From Oscillospiraceae bacterium (GTDB taxonomy: Bacteria > Bacillota > Clostridia > Oscillospirales > Acutalibacteraceae), in NCBI GenBank assembly GCA_031280825.1, contig JAITGE010000006.1, forward strand, positions 1 to 64,000: a stretch of DNA of 64,000 nucleotides, read 5' to 3'. The stretch's first letter is position 1. The number at the start of each line of letters is the position of its first letter. The notes under the pieces were generated by a model that saw only the letters and a program-made list of their open reading frames with translations, was not told the DNA's origin and searched no databases. The translations under genes were made by a program, and so were the position numbers. Of the stretch, positions 43,446-51,619 are shown piece after piece.

Positions 43446-43603
43446 AAAAAGTCTTTGCCCCGGTCATACGGCGCACGGGTGGGCTGCGGCGCGCGCGGCG
43501 GTTCGCTGAATGCTGCTCGGTTCCCCGCCTGACATGGTTCGCGATGCCGCGCCGCGCAGAACCCGCACGCCGCATGACCGGGGCAAAGCCCGCTTCATAC
43601 TGG
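43446..43603 (-). ncRNA. ffs: Signal recognition particle RNA (small bacterial type)
   Basis: Read on the minus strand, CTTTGCCCCGGTCATGCGGC pairs almost perfectly with its counterpart that ends in GACCGGGGCAAAG (arms at 43570-43588 and 43453-43471), closing a rod-like hairpin of about 136 bases. Its tip carries the SRP domain IV hallmark: GTCAGG, a CGG-GGAA-CCG tetraloop stem, then AGCAGC (43511-43536). A run of T follows at 43445-43450. Lying upstream of dnaX is typical of Firmicutes. It guides Ffh-bound ribosomes to the membrane. No Alu domain is seen. Confidence 0.92.
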
Positions 43604-43610
43604 TGTAATT

Positions 43611-43639
43611 ATTATAAACGATTGAGCCGAAAAATGCAA
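43611..43639 (-). promoter_or_regulatory. Promoter of the SRP RNA gene
   Basis: Minus-strand TTGCAT (43634-43639) and TATAAT (43611-43616), spacing 17. Start predicted near 43604. Confidence 0.75.
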
Positions 43640-43665
43640 GCGAAAATTTATGCGTTCAAAAACGC

Positions 43666-43694
43666 TTGATAAACGAAAAAATATGTGTTATGCT
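43666..43694 (+). promoter_or_regulatory. Promoter-like pair reading toward the membrane protein
   Basis: TTGATA (43666-43671) and TATGCT (43689-43694), spacer 17. The stretch after it (43719-43922) has a 67-codon frame beginning MPKLPIFLYDYKFEDFW that looks protein-like but has no ribosome site; it could be a small gene or a leader. Confidence 0.45.
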
Positions 43695-43829
43695 AAAAAG
43701 AGAAAGCATACCCTGACGATGCCCAAACTCCCAATTTTTCTCTACGATTACAAGTTCGAGGACTTTTGGATCGAGCCGGCTAAGCACGTGGATGCGCAGC
43801 TGCACAAGAATACGCCGCTTAAAAAAGGC

Positions 43830-43858
43830 TTGCATGTCCTGTTGTTTTGTGCTATGAT
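43830..43858 (+). promoter_or_regulatory. Promoter of the 618-residue membrane protein gene
   Basis: TTGCAT (43830-43835) and TATGAT (43853-43858), spacer 17, with a TG extension (TGCTATGAT). The gene starts 56 bases downstream. Confidence 0.65.
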
Positions 43859-43914
43859 GTGTTTGGGTAATTGCAGGGGAGCTTGTTTGACATTGAAAAC
43901 ATGGAGGAGACGCA

Positions 43915-45771
43915 ATGGGTGAGCCAATTCAGGTGGATTTTTCGGATAAAACAAAAAAAAGCGGGCCAAAGGCGCCAATTATTATTCCGCCGGAGCGTGC
44001 GGGGCTGCGCGTTTTGCTGAGCCTTGCCGGCACGGTCTTGACGGCGCTGATCGGTTTTTTTGTGCTGCTGCCGCCGATCAACCTGCACGCGCAGGAGTTC
44101 TATTATTATATCGGGTTGGTGTTGATTTCGTTCCCGGTGCTTCTGTTCATTTTTTCGGGCACGGCAAAGCAGCCGGAATACGCGCCGTTTGTGAAAAAAA
44201 GGTCGATGCTGCCGCTGTTTGCCGTGGCGGTTGTCGCCGTGATTTTCGGTGTCGCCTTGGCGATCAGCTCGCCGCTCTTTCAGGCAAAGAGCTACCGCGA
44301 TATCATGACGGAGGGCGCAAGGTTTGAGGAGGCCAAGTTCGAAGAGCGGATGCTGTCTGCGGATTTTAGCGCCATCCCGAAGCTGGACGAGGACACTGCC
44401 CGCGCTGCCGCGAACCGCGCTTTGGGTGATATGGCGACGACGACAGGTCGGGTTTCGCAGTTCACGCTTGCGCCTACAAACACGCAAATCAATCTGGGGA
44501 ACAAGCCATATCGCGTTGTGACGCTTGCCTATGCCAGCGTCATCAAGTGGTTCACAAACACGGGGGAGGGCTTGCCGGGTTACGTCAAGGTGAACATGGA
44601 TGACCGCAACGCGAGTTTTGTTGAAAGTCCGATCCGTTATTCTGATCAAGAGCATTTTTTCAAGCTGCTGAAGCGGCATTTGCGCTTTAAGTTCCCGACG
44701 CTGATGTTCGGTGAGGCGAATTTTGAGGTGGACGACAGCGATAAGCCCTGGTGGGTGGTGCCGATCCTGACAAAAAAGGCGGGGTTGCTCAGTGGCGAGG
44801 ATGTGACAGGCATCGTCATCGTTGATCCGGACAACGGCGAATGCACCCGTTACAGCATGGAGCAGGTGCGTGAAGGCAAAGAGCTGCAATGGATTGACCG
44901 CATTTACAGCGCTGCCCTGCTCACAAAGCAGTATAATTTTCACGGCAAATATGTGAACGGCTTTTGGAATTCCTTCCTTGGGCAGAACGACGTGACCATC
45001 ACCACCAACGGCTACAATTATATTGCGCAGGATGGCGATGTTTGGATGTATACCGGCGTGACTTCCGCCACCAGCGACGACTCCATCGTGGGCTTTTTGA
45101 TGGTGAACCAGCGCACGCGTGATACGCTTTATTACCGCGGCAGCAACGTTAGCGGCGCGACGGAGGATTCCGCAAGCGCGGTGGCGAATTCCTTGGTTTC
45201 AGATTTGCGCTGGAAGGCTTCCTTCCCGCTGCTGATCAATGTTGGCGCGCAGCCAACCTATTTTGTTTCGCTGAAGAATGAGGATAATAACGCCGTCAAC
45301 GCGTTCGCGATGGTGCATGTGGTGAATTTCAGCACGGTTCGCGCCAAGGGGGATACGGTATTGGAGTGCCTGCAGGCTTATGTCGCCGCCATGAAGAAGG
45401 CGGGCTTGGAGGTGGACGACAAGAAGGTCAATACAAACTTTAATGAGGCAAAGCAAAATGAACAGCAAAGCACCGAAACGCCGGTCGGTGACGAGGGTGA
45501 AACGCCCAAGAACATTGTGAAGAAGGGCGTTATTGCCGATATCCGCAGCCAAAATGTGGATGGAACGACGGTTTATTATATTCAATTGCAGGGCGAAACG
45601 GTCTATTACAGCATTTCTGCCGCCGCGCAGGAGGATGTGATCTTCCTCGCCAACGGCGCGAATGTTGTGGTTACCTTCCTGGTGGAGGATCCGACGGCGC
45701 AGATCCTTCCGGTGGAGAGTGTCGAGAAGCTGCAAGCGGAGGCGTCGGTTACACCTGAAATGCCGCAGTAG
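43915..45771 (+). CDS. Conserved membrane protein with a large soluble domain
   Basis: 618 residues from ATG 43915 (GGAGACGCA upstream). Three membrane segments (about 33-52, 61-80, 99-118) are followed by a soluble region of about 500 residues. Motifs include DKPWWVVPILTKKAGLLSGEDVTG, GYNYIAQDGDVWMYTGVTSAT and GFLMVNQRTRDTLYYRGSNVSGATEDSA, which recur in a family of uncharacterised bacterial membrane proteins. The last 70 residues look like a small beta-barrel (OB-like) domain. I cannot name its function. Confidence 0.75.
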   Translation: MGEPIQVDFSDKTKKSGPKAPIIIPPERAGLRVLLSLAGTVLTALIGFFVLLPPINLHAQEFYYYIGLVLISFPVLLFIFSGTAKQPEYAPFVKKRSMLPLFAVAVVAVIFGVALAISSPLFQAKSYRDIMTEGARFEEAKFEERMLSADFSAIPKLDEDTARAAANRALGDMATTTGRVSQFTLAPTNTQINLGNKPYRVVTLAYASVIKWFTNTGEGLPGYVKVNMDDRNASFVESPIRYSDQEHFFKLLKRHLRFKFPTLMFGEANFEVDDSDKPWWVVPILTKKAGLLSGEDVTGIVIVDPDNGECTRYSMEQVREGKELQWIDRIYSAALLTKQYNFHGKYVNGFWNSFLGQNDVTITTNGYNYIAQDGDVWMYTGVTSATSDDSIVGFLMVNQRTRDTLYYRGSNVSGATEDSASAVANSLVSDLRWKASFPLLINVGAQPTYFVSLKNEDNNAVNAFAMVHVVNFSTVRAKGDTVLECLQAYVAAMKKAGLEVDDKKVNTNFNEAKQNEQQSTETPVGDEGETPKNIVKKGVIADIRSQNVDGTTVYYIQLQGETVYYSISAAAQEDVIFLANGANVVVTFLVEDPTAQILPVESVEKLQAEASVTPEMPQ

Positions 45772-45880
45772 CAGCACAGAAATCACGCAGCCCGCACCCC
45801 AGCCCTGTCTTTCGCGGGGTTGGGGTGTTTTGAATGGGATACGAAAGCGGATCGGCAAAAAACACGGAGGAGGATGTGAG

Positions 45881-46615
45881 ATGGGTGCGTTTTCGCGCAC
45901 GACGCGGCTTTTGGGGCAGGCGGCTGTGGAGCGTCTGGCGGCGTCCCGCGTGGCATTGTTTGGCGTGGGTGGTGTGGGCGGTTTTGCCGCCGAGGCGCTC
46001 GGGCGTGCCGGGGTGGGCGCAATTGATTTGGTGGACAGCGATATTGTTGTGGAAAGCAACATAAATCGACAAATTGTCGCACTGCATTCTACTATTGGGA
46101 TGGAAAAGGTCGCGGTCATGCGCGATCGCCTGCTGGATATTCATCCGGCTTGCGTTGTGACTGCGCAGGCTATGTTTTTGGATCACACGACGGCGGCGTT
46201 ATTCGATTTCCGAAAATATGATTTTGTGCTGGATGCGGTTGACATGGTTACGGCGAAGCTGCTCCTTGTGGAACGTTGCCGTGCCGCCGGAACATCGATC
46301 GTTAGTTGCATGGGCGCGGGCAACAAGCTGCACGCAGATTTTGAAGTAACGGATATTTATAAAACCAGCGGTTGCCCGCTTGCAAAAGTGATGCGGCATG
46401 AGCTGCGCAAGCGCGGTATTCCTGCGCTGCGGGTGGTCTCTTCGAGGAAGCAGCCAATTGTCCCGCAAACGGATGAATCGGTGGAGGTGCCCGGGCGGCG
46501 GCAGACGCCGGGGAGCATATCCTTTGCGCCGGCTGTTGCGGGGATGCTGTTGGCTGCCGAAGCGATTCAGACTTTGGTGCGAGGGGAGGGGGCAGCAGAT
46601 GGAACGGAGCTGTGA
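45881..46615 (+). CDS. tcdA: tRNA threonylcarbamoyladenosine dehydratase (ThiF/E1-like)
   Basis: 244 residues from ATG 45881 (GGAGGAGG upstream). GVGGVGGFAAEALGRAGVG and DLVDSDIVVESNINRQ form the E1-like ATP site; SCMGAGNKLHADFEVTDIYKTSGCPLAKVMR is characteristic of TcdA/YgdL. It cyclises t6A at position 37 of tRNAs. It overlaps the start of mnmE, another tRNA modification gene. Confidence 0.88.
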   Translation: MGAFSRTTRLLGQAAVERLAASRVALFGVGGVGGFAAEALGRAGVGAIDLVDSDIVVESNINRQIVALHSTIGMEKVAVMRDRLLDIHPACVVTAQAMFLDHTTAALFDFRKYDFVLDAVDMVTAKLLLVERCRAAGTSIVSCMGAGNKLHADFEVTDIYKTSGCPLAKVMRHELRKRGIPALRVVSSRKQPIVPQTDESVEVPGRRQTPGSISFAPAVAGMLLAAEAIQTLVRGEGAADGTEL

Positions 46616-47984
46616 CACAATCGCCGCAATTTCCACGGCTGCAAGCCCCGGCGGCATCGGTATCGTGCGAATAAGCGGCGATTCCGCAATTTTTATTGCA
46701 AAAAGGCTGTTTCACCAAAAAAATCCAATCATTTGGAGCGAATGGAAAGGGAACGAGGCGAGGGTTGGCTCAATCAGAGGAACGCAATTGGCTGAAAACG
46801 AGAGCTTAGATGCTTGTGTTTGTCTTCTGTTTCGCGCGCCAAAGAGCTATACCTGCGAGGATGTCGTGGAATTTCACTGCCACGGTGGGACATTGGTGCT
46901 TCGGCGCGTTTTGCTTGCTGTCTTGGCAGCCGGCGCCCGCGCCGCCGCCCCCGGGGAATTTACGCGCCGCGCGTTTTTGAACGGGCGCATAGATTTGGCG
47001 CAGGCGGAAGCGGTCATGCGGCTTGTCGGCGCACAGACTGAGCAAGCTGCCCGCGCGGCGAAAGCGAATCTTAGCGGCACATTGAGCCGCAGGATTGAAG
47101 CGGTGCGCAGCACACTCACGCATTTGGCAGCAGAAATTGCCGCTTGGGTGGATTACCCGGAGGATATGCCCGTTGCTTTGCAGCCGGCGCGGCTCGGTGC
47201 GGCAATCACTGCGGCGATTTCTGATATTAATGAATTAACGCAAAAGAGCGAGGCGATGGCTCCCATTGCCGAAGGCGTTGAAACAGTGCTCTTGGGGCGA
47301 CCCAATGTGGGAAAATCTACCCTGATGAATCACTTGCTCGGGTATGACCGCTCAATTGTGACCGAATTTGCGGGAACCACGCGCGACACTGTGAGTGAAA
47401 TGCTGCAGTTCGGCAATCTGTCGCTGCGGTTAATTGATACGGCAGGCATTTGTGCGGCAGACGATCCGATTGAGAGGGAGGGTGTGGCGCGCAGCCGTGC
47501 GGCGGTTGCAAGCGCGTCGCTCGTATTTTGCTTGTTGGATGCTTCCCGATCGCTTGGCACGGAGGATGAAGCGCTGTTGCGTGAATGCGATCCGATGCGG
47601 ACGGTCTTGCTTTGCAATAAGAGCGATTTGGGCGTGAAGCTGCATTTGGGCGACTTGAAATTGCGCTTTCGGTACGTTTTTTGCTGCTCCGCGAAAAGCG
47701 GCAAGGGGCTGGAAGGACTTCCGGATGCGGCGGCGGCGCTTCTTAACGTGAAGGAAATCATGCCATGGCAGGGCTTGCTCAGCACGCAGCGGCAGTTTGA
47801 CTGTGCGAAGTCCGCAGCAAACGCATTGCTGGAGGCACAGAACGCCTTACTTGCGGGCTTCCCTTTGGATGCCGTTGGCATTTGCTTGGAGGATGCGATC
47901 CAAGCCTTGCTTTCTCTTACAGGCGAACGCGCATCGGATGCTGTCGTGGATGCGGTGTTTGCGTCTTTTTGCGTGGGAAAATGA
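46599..47984 (+). CDS. mnmE: tRNA modification GTPase MnmE
   Basis: 461 residues from ATG 46599 (GGGGAGGGGG upstream). Features: N-terminal folate-binding region with FHCHGGTLVLRRVL, G1 GRPNVGKST, G2/G3 TTRDTVSE and DTAGI, G4 NKSD, and the C-terminal FCVGK (Cys-x-Gly-Lys). With MnmG it installs carboxymethylaminomethyl on wobble uridine. mnmG follows after a gap holding two parS sites. Confidence 0.95.
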   Translation: MERSCDTIAAISTAASPGGIGIVRISGDSAIFIAKRLFHQKNPIIWSEWKGNEARVGSIRGTQLAENESLDACVCLLFRAPKSYTCEDVVEFHCHGGTLVLRRVLLAVLAAGARAAAPGEFTRRAFLNGRIDLAQAEAVMRLVGAQTEQAARAAKANLSGTLSRRIEAVRSTLTHLAAEIAAWVDYPEDMPVALQPARLGAAITAAISDINELTQKSEAMAPIAEGVETVLLGRPNVGKSTLMNHLLGYDRSIVTEFAGTTRDTVSEMLQFGNLSLRLIDTAGICAADDPIEREGVARSRAAVASASLVFCLLDASRSLGTEDEALLRECDPMRTVLLCNKSDLGVKLHLGDLKLRFRYVFCCSAKSGKGLEGLPDAAAALLNVKEIMPWQGLLSTQRQFDCAKSAANALLEAQNALLAGFPLDAVGICLEDAIQALLSLTGERASDAVVDAVFASFCVGK

Positions 47985-47990
47985 GTAAAA

Positions 47991-48006
47991 TGTTTCACGT
48001 GAAACT
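47991..48006. promoter_or_regulatory. parS site 1 (ParB/Spo0J binding)
   Basis: TGTTTCACGTGAAACT: 15 of 16 bases of the parS palindrome TGTTTCACGTGAAACA. It lies seven bases after the mnmE stop. Confidence 0.9.
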
Positions 48007-48055
48007 TTTGTGGTCTTTGAAAAACGCGCGAAGCGGGTGTAGGCGGCTCAGCCGC

Positions 48056-48071
48056 TGTTTCACGTGAAACA
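48056..48071. promoter_or_regulatory. parS site 2 (perfect)
   Basis: TGTTTCACGTGAAACA, an exact parS palindrome, 18 bases before the mnmG start. Confidence 0.95.
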
Positions 48072-48089
48072 ATTCTGCTTGGAGGTTAT

Positions 48090-49994
48090 ATGTACGACGT
48101 TCTAATCATTGGCGGTGGACATGCCGGAATTGAGGCGGCGCTGGCTTCGGCGCGGTTGGGCTGCTGCACGGCATTGTTTACGATTGCTATGGATTGGATT
48201 GGCAATATGCCTTGTAATCCTGCCATTGGTGGCACTTCGAAGGGGCATTTGGTGCGGGAAATTGATGCTCTCGGCGGTGAAATGGCGCGCGCGGCGGATG
48301 AAAATGCAATTCAGTGCCGAATGCTGAATTTAGGGAAAGGTGCGGCGGTGCATAGCCCGCGCGCACAGATTGATCGCCGCGCCTATGCCGGCAGCATGAA
48401 GCGGCGCTTAGAGCGGCAAGAAAATTTAGATATTCGCCAAGGCGAAATTATAGGCTTGTATAAAAACGTTTCACGTGAAACATTTTGTGACATCGGGCAA
48501 GCGCACGAAGCGGGGGAAGGCGGCGCAGCCAAAACGTTTTGGGTGGTTCAAACGCGCACAGGAATGCAATATGCGGCGAAGTGCGTGGTTTTGGCTACCG
48601 GAACATTTCTGCGTGGCAAAATACATATTGGCGAAGCGAGCTTTGCCGGCGGACCGGATGGTATGCCACCAGCCGTTGGATTGACGGATGCCTTGCGACG
48701 GCTGGCGATCCCTTTGCGTAGGTTCAAAACAGGAACACCGCCACGGGTTCTGCGCGGGAGCATTGACTTTAGCAAAACAGAGGAGCAGCGCGGCGATTGT
48801 GAGGCGGTGCCGTTTGCGTTGGAAGGCGGAGCGCCGCGGCAACGGGCTTTGTGTTATTTAACATACACGACGGAAGAAACAAAGCGTGTGATTTTGGAAA
48901 ATCTGCACCGCTCACCGCTGTTCGGGGGGCAGATTGAAGGTGTGGGTCCGCGCTATTGCCCAAGCATTGAGGATAAGGTTGTTCGTTTCCCTGAAAAAGA
49001 ACGTCACCCTGTTTTTCTGGAGCCGTGCGGGATGGAAACGGAGGAGTTTTATTTGCAGGGACTTTCGTCGTCCCTGCCGGAGGACGTGCAGCTGGCGCTT
49101 TTGCGAACGATCCCGGGCCTGGAGCACTGCCATGTGATGCGACCTGCTTACGCGATTGAGTATGACTGCGTGGATCCGTTGGCGTTGCGCCCCAGCCTGG
49201 AATTCAAGAGCCTGCCGGGTCTTTTCGGCGCGGGGCAGTTCAATGGCTCAAGCGGATATGAGGAGGCAGCGGCACAAGGGCTTGTGGCGGGCATCAACGC
49301 TGCCCACAAGGTTTTGGGGCGTGAAGCGTTGGTTCTGTCCCGCATGGAATCGTATATCGGCACATTGATTGATGATTTGGTCACAAAGGGCTGCCGTGAA
49401 CCGTATCGGATGATGACTTCGCGGTCGGAATGCAGACTTTTGCTGCGGCACGATACGGCGGATCGCCGTCTTTTGCCCGTTGGCTATCGACTGGGGCTTG
49501 TATCTGAGGCGCGTTGGACGGCGTTTGAGCAAAAACAGGCTGCGCTGGCAGCAGAACGAATGCGTGCGGAAACCGCAATACTACAACCAAGTGAAGCGCT
49601 GAACGCCTTGCTGGAGCGATGCGGTACGTCGCCTATCCAAAGTGGCGCCAGGCTTGCCGAGCTTCTGCGCCGTCCGCAAATGAATTATGCGGAGCTGGAA
49701 GCGTTTGACGGCACGCGCCCGGTTCTGCCGGCGGCGTGGCTGCGTGAAATTGAAACTGACCTGAAGTATGAAGGCTATATACGGCGGCAGGAGGCGCAGG
49801 TGCGCGAGATGAAGCGTTTGGAGGAGCAGCGCTTGCCGTTGGGGCTGAATTACGCCGAAATTACGGCGCTTCGGCTGGAAGCGCGTGAAAAACTCAACGC
49901 CGCCCAACCCGAAACGCTCGGGCAGGCGGCGCGGATTTCCGGGGTTAACCCGGCGGATATTTCGGTCTTGATGATTTGGCTGCATAAAAAATGA
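48090..49994 (+). CDS. mnmG: tRNA modification enzyme MnmG (GidA)
   Basis: 634 residues. GGGHAGIEAALASARLG is the FAD-binding site; MPCNPAIGGTSKGHLVREIDALGGEM, ATGTFLRGKIHIGE and TGTPPRV are diagnostic. TTGGAGG precedes ATG 48090. Residues NVSRETF (near 127-133) are encoded by a third parS site, a feature also seen in other Firmicutes gidA genes. rsmG and parAB, often next in line, are absent; the next gene is on the other strand. Confidence 0.96.
   Translation: MYDVLIIGGGHAGIEAALASARLGCCTALFTIAMDWIGNMPCNPAIGGTSKGHLVREIDALGGEMARAADENAIQCRMLNLGKGAAVHSPRAQIDRRAYAGSMKRRLERQENLDIRQGEIIGLYKNVSRETFCDIGQAHEAGEGGAAKTFWVVQTRTGMQYAAKCVVLATGTFLRGKIHIGEASFAGGPDGMPPAVGLTDALRRLAIPLRRFKTGTPPRVLRGSIDFSKTEEQRGDCEAVPFALEGGAPRQRALCYLTYTTEETKRVILENLHRSPLFGGQIEGVGPRYCPSIEDKVVRFPEKERHPVFLEPCGMETEEFYLQGLSSSLPEDVQLALLRTIPGLEHCHVMRPAYAIEYDCVDPLALRPSLEFKSLPGLFGAGQFNGSSGYEEAAAQGLVAGINAAHKVLGREALVLSRMESYIGTLIDDLVTKGCREPYRMMTSRSECRLLLRHDTADRRLLPVGYRLGLVSEARWTAFEQKQAALAAERMRAETAILQPSEALNALLERCGTSPIQSGARLAELLRRPQMNYAELEAFDGTRPVLPAAWLREIETDLKYEGYIRRQEAQVREMKRLEEQRLPLGLNYAEITALRLEAREKLNAAQPETLGQAARISGVNPADISVLMIWLHKK
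48467..48482. promoter_or_regulatory. parS site 3, inside mnmG
   Basis: CGTTTCACGTGAAACA: 15 of 16 bases of parS, read as NVSRET in the MnmG frame. Confidence 0.9.
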
Positions 49995-50022
49995 CGGGAA
50001 ATGGGCGAAAAGTGACTTTGAT

Positions 50023-51126
50023 TTAATACGAGAAATCGCTGAAGCTGATTTTTACCGAGGCGGAGCCGGTGTTGTTTTTATAGGGTGTGCCGCTCATGAC
50101 CAGCACTTCGCTCAGGTTGACCGTTTGGTTATACGTCACAACAAGGGAAATCAGCTTGCCTTCGCCATCCAGGCGGGCGGTGAAGATGACGCGTTCGGTG
50201 CTCTCGGAAATATCGATTGGCTCAATGGAAAACACGCCGACAAGGCTGTTGACGTTGTAGTTGTTTATCATGGAAAAGATGCGGTCGGCACTCATGTGGT
50301 CATAAACGCCGCCGTCGCCGGTTGCAAGCGCCAGGGGTCCTTTATCGATGGGCGAATCGCCGCTCACGCCGCTGCCAAAGAGCTTCTTTTGCTGGCGCGT
50401 GCTTCCGTTTTTCACGTTCAGGGTAACAAGCCAATCCGAACCGTCGCGCTTGTAGCTTACGCCGCCATCCTTCAAATCACCCATCGCGAAGGGATCGTTG
50501 CGCAGCACGTTATGCGTGTCGCCCTTATAAAAGGTAGCGGTGCGCGCGCCGCTGTTGATTGCGCTGCCAATGGATTGGAAGATCGTTTGCGAATAATCCC
50601 CCACGATGGGGAAGGTCAGCGCCGTTTGCAGGTTCGGGTCGAGCGACCAGTTCTTGTAGGTTACGAGATGATCCTTGGAAAAACCGGGCTTTGCGTTCAT
50701 CACTCTTGCGATGGAATCGTTGAACGCTTTGAGCGCGCCTTCGCTGGAGTTGATGGTGATGGGGTTGGCGAAAAATTGGGTAGACTTTGGCTTTTGCGTG
50801 GTTGTTGTGGGCTTCTGCGTTGTCTTTTGCGTGCTGGGGTTTGGCGTCGCAGGTGGGTTCGTTTTACCGGATGCGGCAGCCGCCGGCGGCTTTGTTTGGC
50901 TGCTGCCCGAGGCGGAGCTGCTTGCGGGCGAAGAGCTGTCCCAAGGATAGCTCCAGCTTTCGCTGCTTGTTTCGCTTGTGGCGCTGGTTTGGCTTTCGCT
51001 GCTGCTTTCTGTCGTGCTGCGGCTGGGCAGGTTGAAGGTATCGCCGTCGGTTTGCTCCTGTTCGCCGCAGCCAAAGAAGCCTGCCGCCAGCGCGAGCGCA
51101 AACAGGATCACAATTGCTTTTTTCAT
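50023..51126 (-). CDS. Lipoprotein with Ser/Thr/Pro linker
   Basis: 367 residues. The signal ends in a lipobox (AAGFFGC, Cys20). Residues 33-120 are a low-complexity Ser, Thr, Pro and Lys linker (repeated TQKPTTTTQKP-like stretches), followed by a globular domain of about 240 residues with no recognised motif. It probably holds a binding domain away from the membrane through the cell wall. GAGGAG precedes ATG 51126. Confidence 0.75.
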   Translation of the reverse strand: MKKAIVILFALALAAGFFGCGEQEQTDGDTFNLPSRSTTESSSESQTSATSETSSESWSYPWDSSSPASSSASGSSQTKPPAAAASGKTNPPATPNPSTQKTTQKPTTTTQKPKSTQFFANPITINSSEGALKAFNDSIARVMNAKPGFSKDHLVTYKNWSLDPNLQTALTFPIVGDYSQTIFQSIGSAINSGARTATFYKGDTHNVLRNDPFAMGDLKDGGVSYKRDGSDWLVTLNVKNGSTRQQKKLFGSGVSGDSPIDKGPLALATGDGGVYDHMSADRIFSMINNYNVNSLVGVFSIEPIDISESTERVIFTARLDGEGKLISLVVTYNQTVNLSEVLVMSGTPYKNNTGSASVKISFSDFSY

Positions 51127-51169
51127 GGTAAACGCACACTCCTCTTAATTGTTTAACGTTTTTTCGCGC

Positions 51170-51226
51170 AAAAACGGGCTGCCCCACAGCCAGCCCCTGC
51201 GGAGCCGAGCGGACGCAGCCCGTCTT
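51170..51226 (-). terminator. Terminator of the 77-residue protein gene
   Basis: ACGGGCTGC (51174-51182) and GCAGCCCGT (51215-51223) pair perfectly over nine bases; a T-run follows on the minus strand. Confidence 0.65.
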
Positions 51227-51244
51227 TCCCCTTGCGCGCTTCAC

Positions 51245-51478
51245 TTAGATGAACTGCTGCACGATCCGAACCACGAAATCAATCAGATCCGTAAAGGCAT
51301 AGGCAACATTGCGCTCGCCGAAAATATCGCTGAGCTTCGCAATGAAGTCGTTTAGCCCGGCCGTGATGCTTTCGGAAGTGAACGAGCCGGTGAGCCAATT
51401 CACAAAGCCCTCGGCAATGTCAAAAAGAAAGCCCTCAAAAAAGTTCATTGCCTCGCGCGGGGTTTCGGGATCAAACAT
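51245..51478 (-). CDS. Small hypothetical protein, amphipathic
   Basis: 77 residues with a strong ribosome site (AAAGGTGG) before ATG 51478. Sequence such as FFEGFLFDIAEGFVNWLTGSF and TDLIDFVVRIVQQFI predicts amphipathic, membrane-associating helices. It has a probable promoter (51541-51546) and its own terminator, so it is a genuine single-gene unit. Function unknown. Confidence 0.65.
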   Translation of the reverse strand: MFDPETPREAMNFFEGFLFDIAEGFVNWLTGSFTSESITAGLNDFIAKLSDIFGERNVAYAFTDLIDFVVRIVQQFI

Positions 51479-51540
51479 TGTTATGCCACCTTTCTGTCTT
51501 TTATGTTGAGGGAATACAGAAACTCCCCCTGCTTAACATG

Positions 51541-51546
51541 AGTATA
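51541..51546 (-). promoter_or_regulatory. Extended -10 promoter element of the 77-residue protein gene
   Basis: Minus-strand TGCTATACT gives a TG-extended -10 box; no good -35 box is present at the usual distance. Confidence 0.5.
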
Positions 51547-51619
51547 GCATGTTTACGCAGATTTTTTTTTCTCGATAAGAATAATAAATATTAAATTTTC
51601 TGGAAAACGCGTTCCGCGC

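Noticed and set aside
43390-43575. N-terminal extension of DnaX to 43575
   Set aside because: The region is the SRP RNA gene with its own promoter and T-run; the conserved DnaX start MSYQVLYRKW is at 43389.
47882-48067. Short frame containing MFHVKL between mnmE and mnmG
   Set aside because: MFHVKL is just the parS palindrome in translation; no ribosome site or downstream domain.
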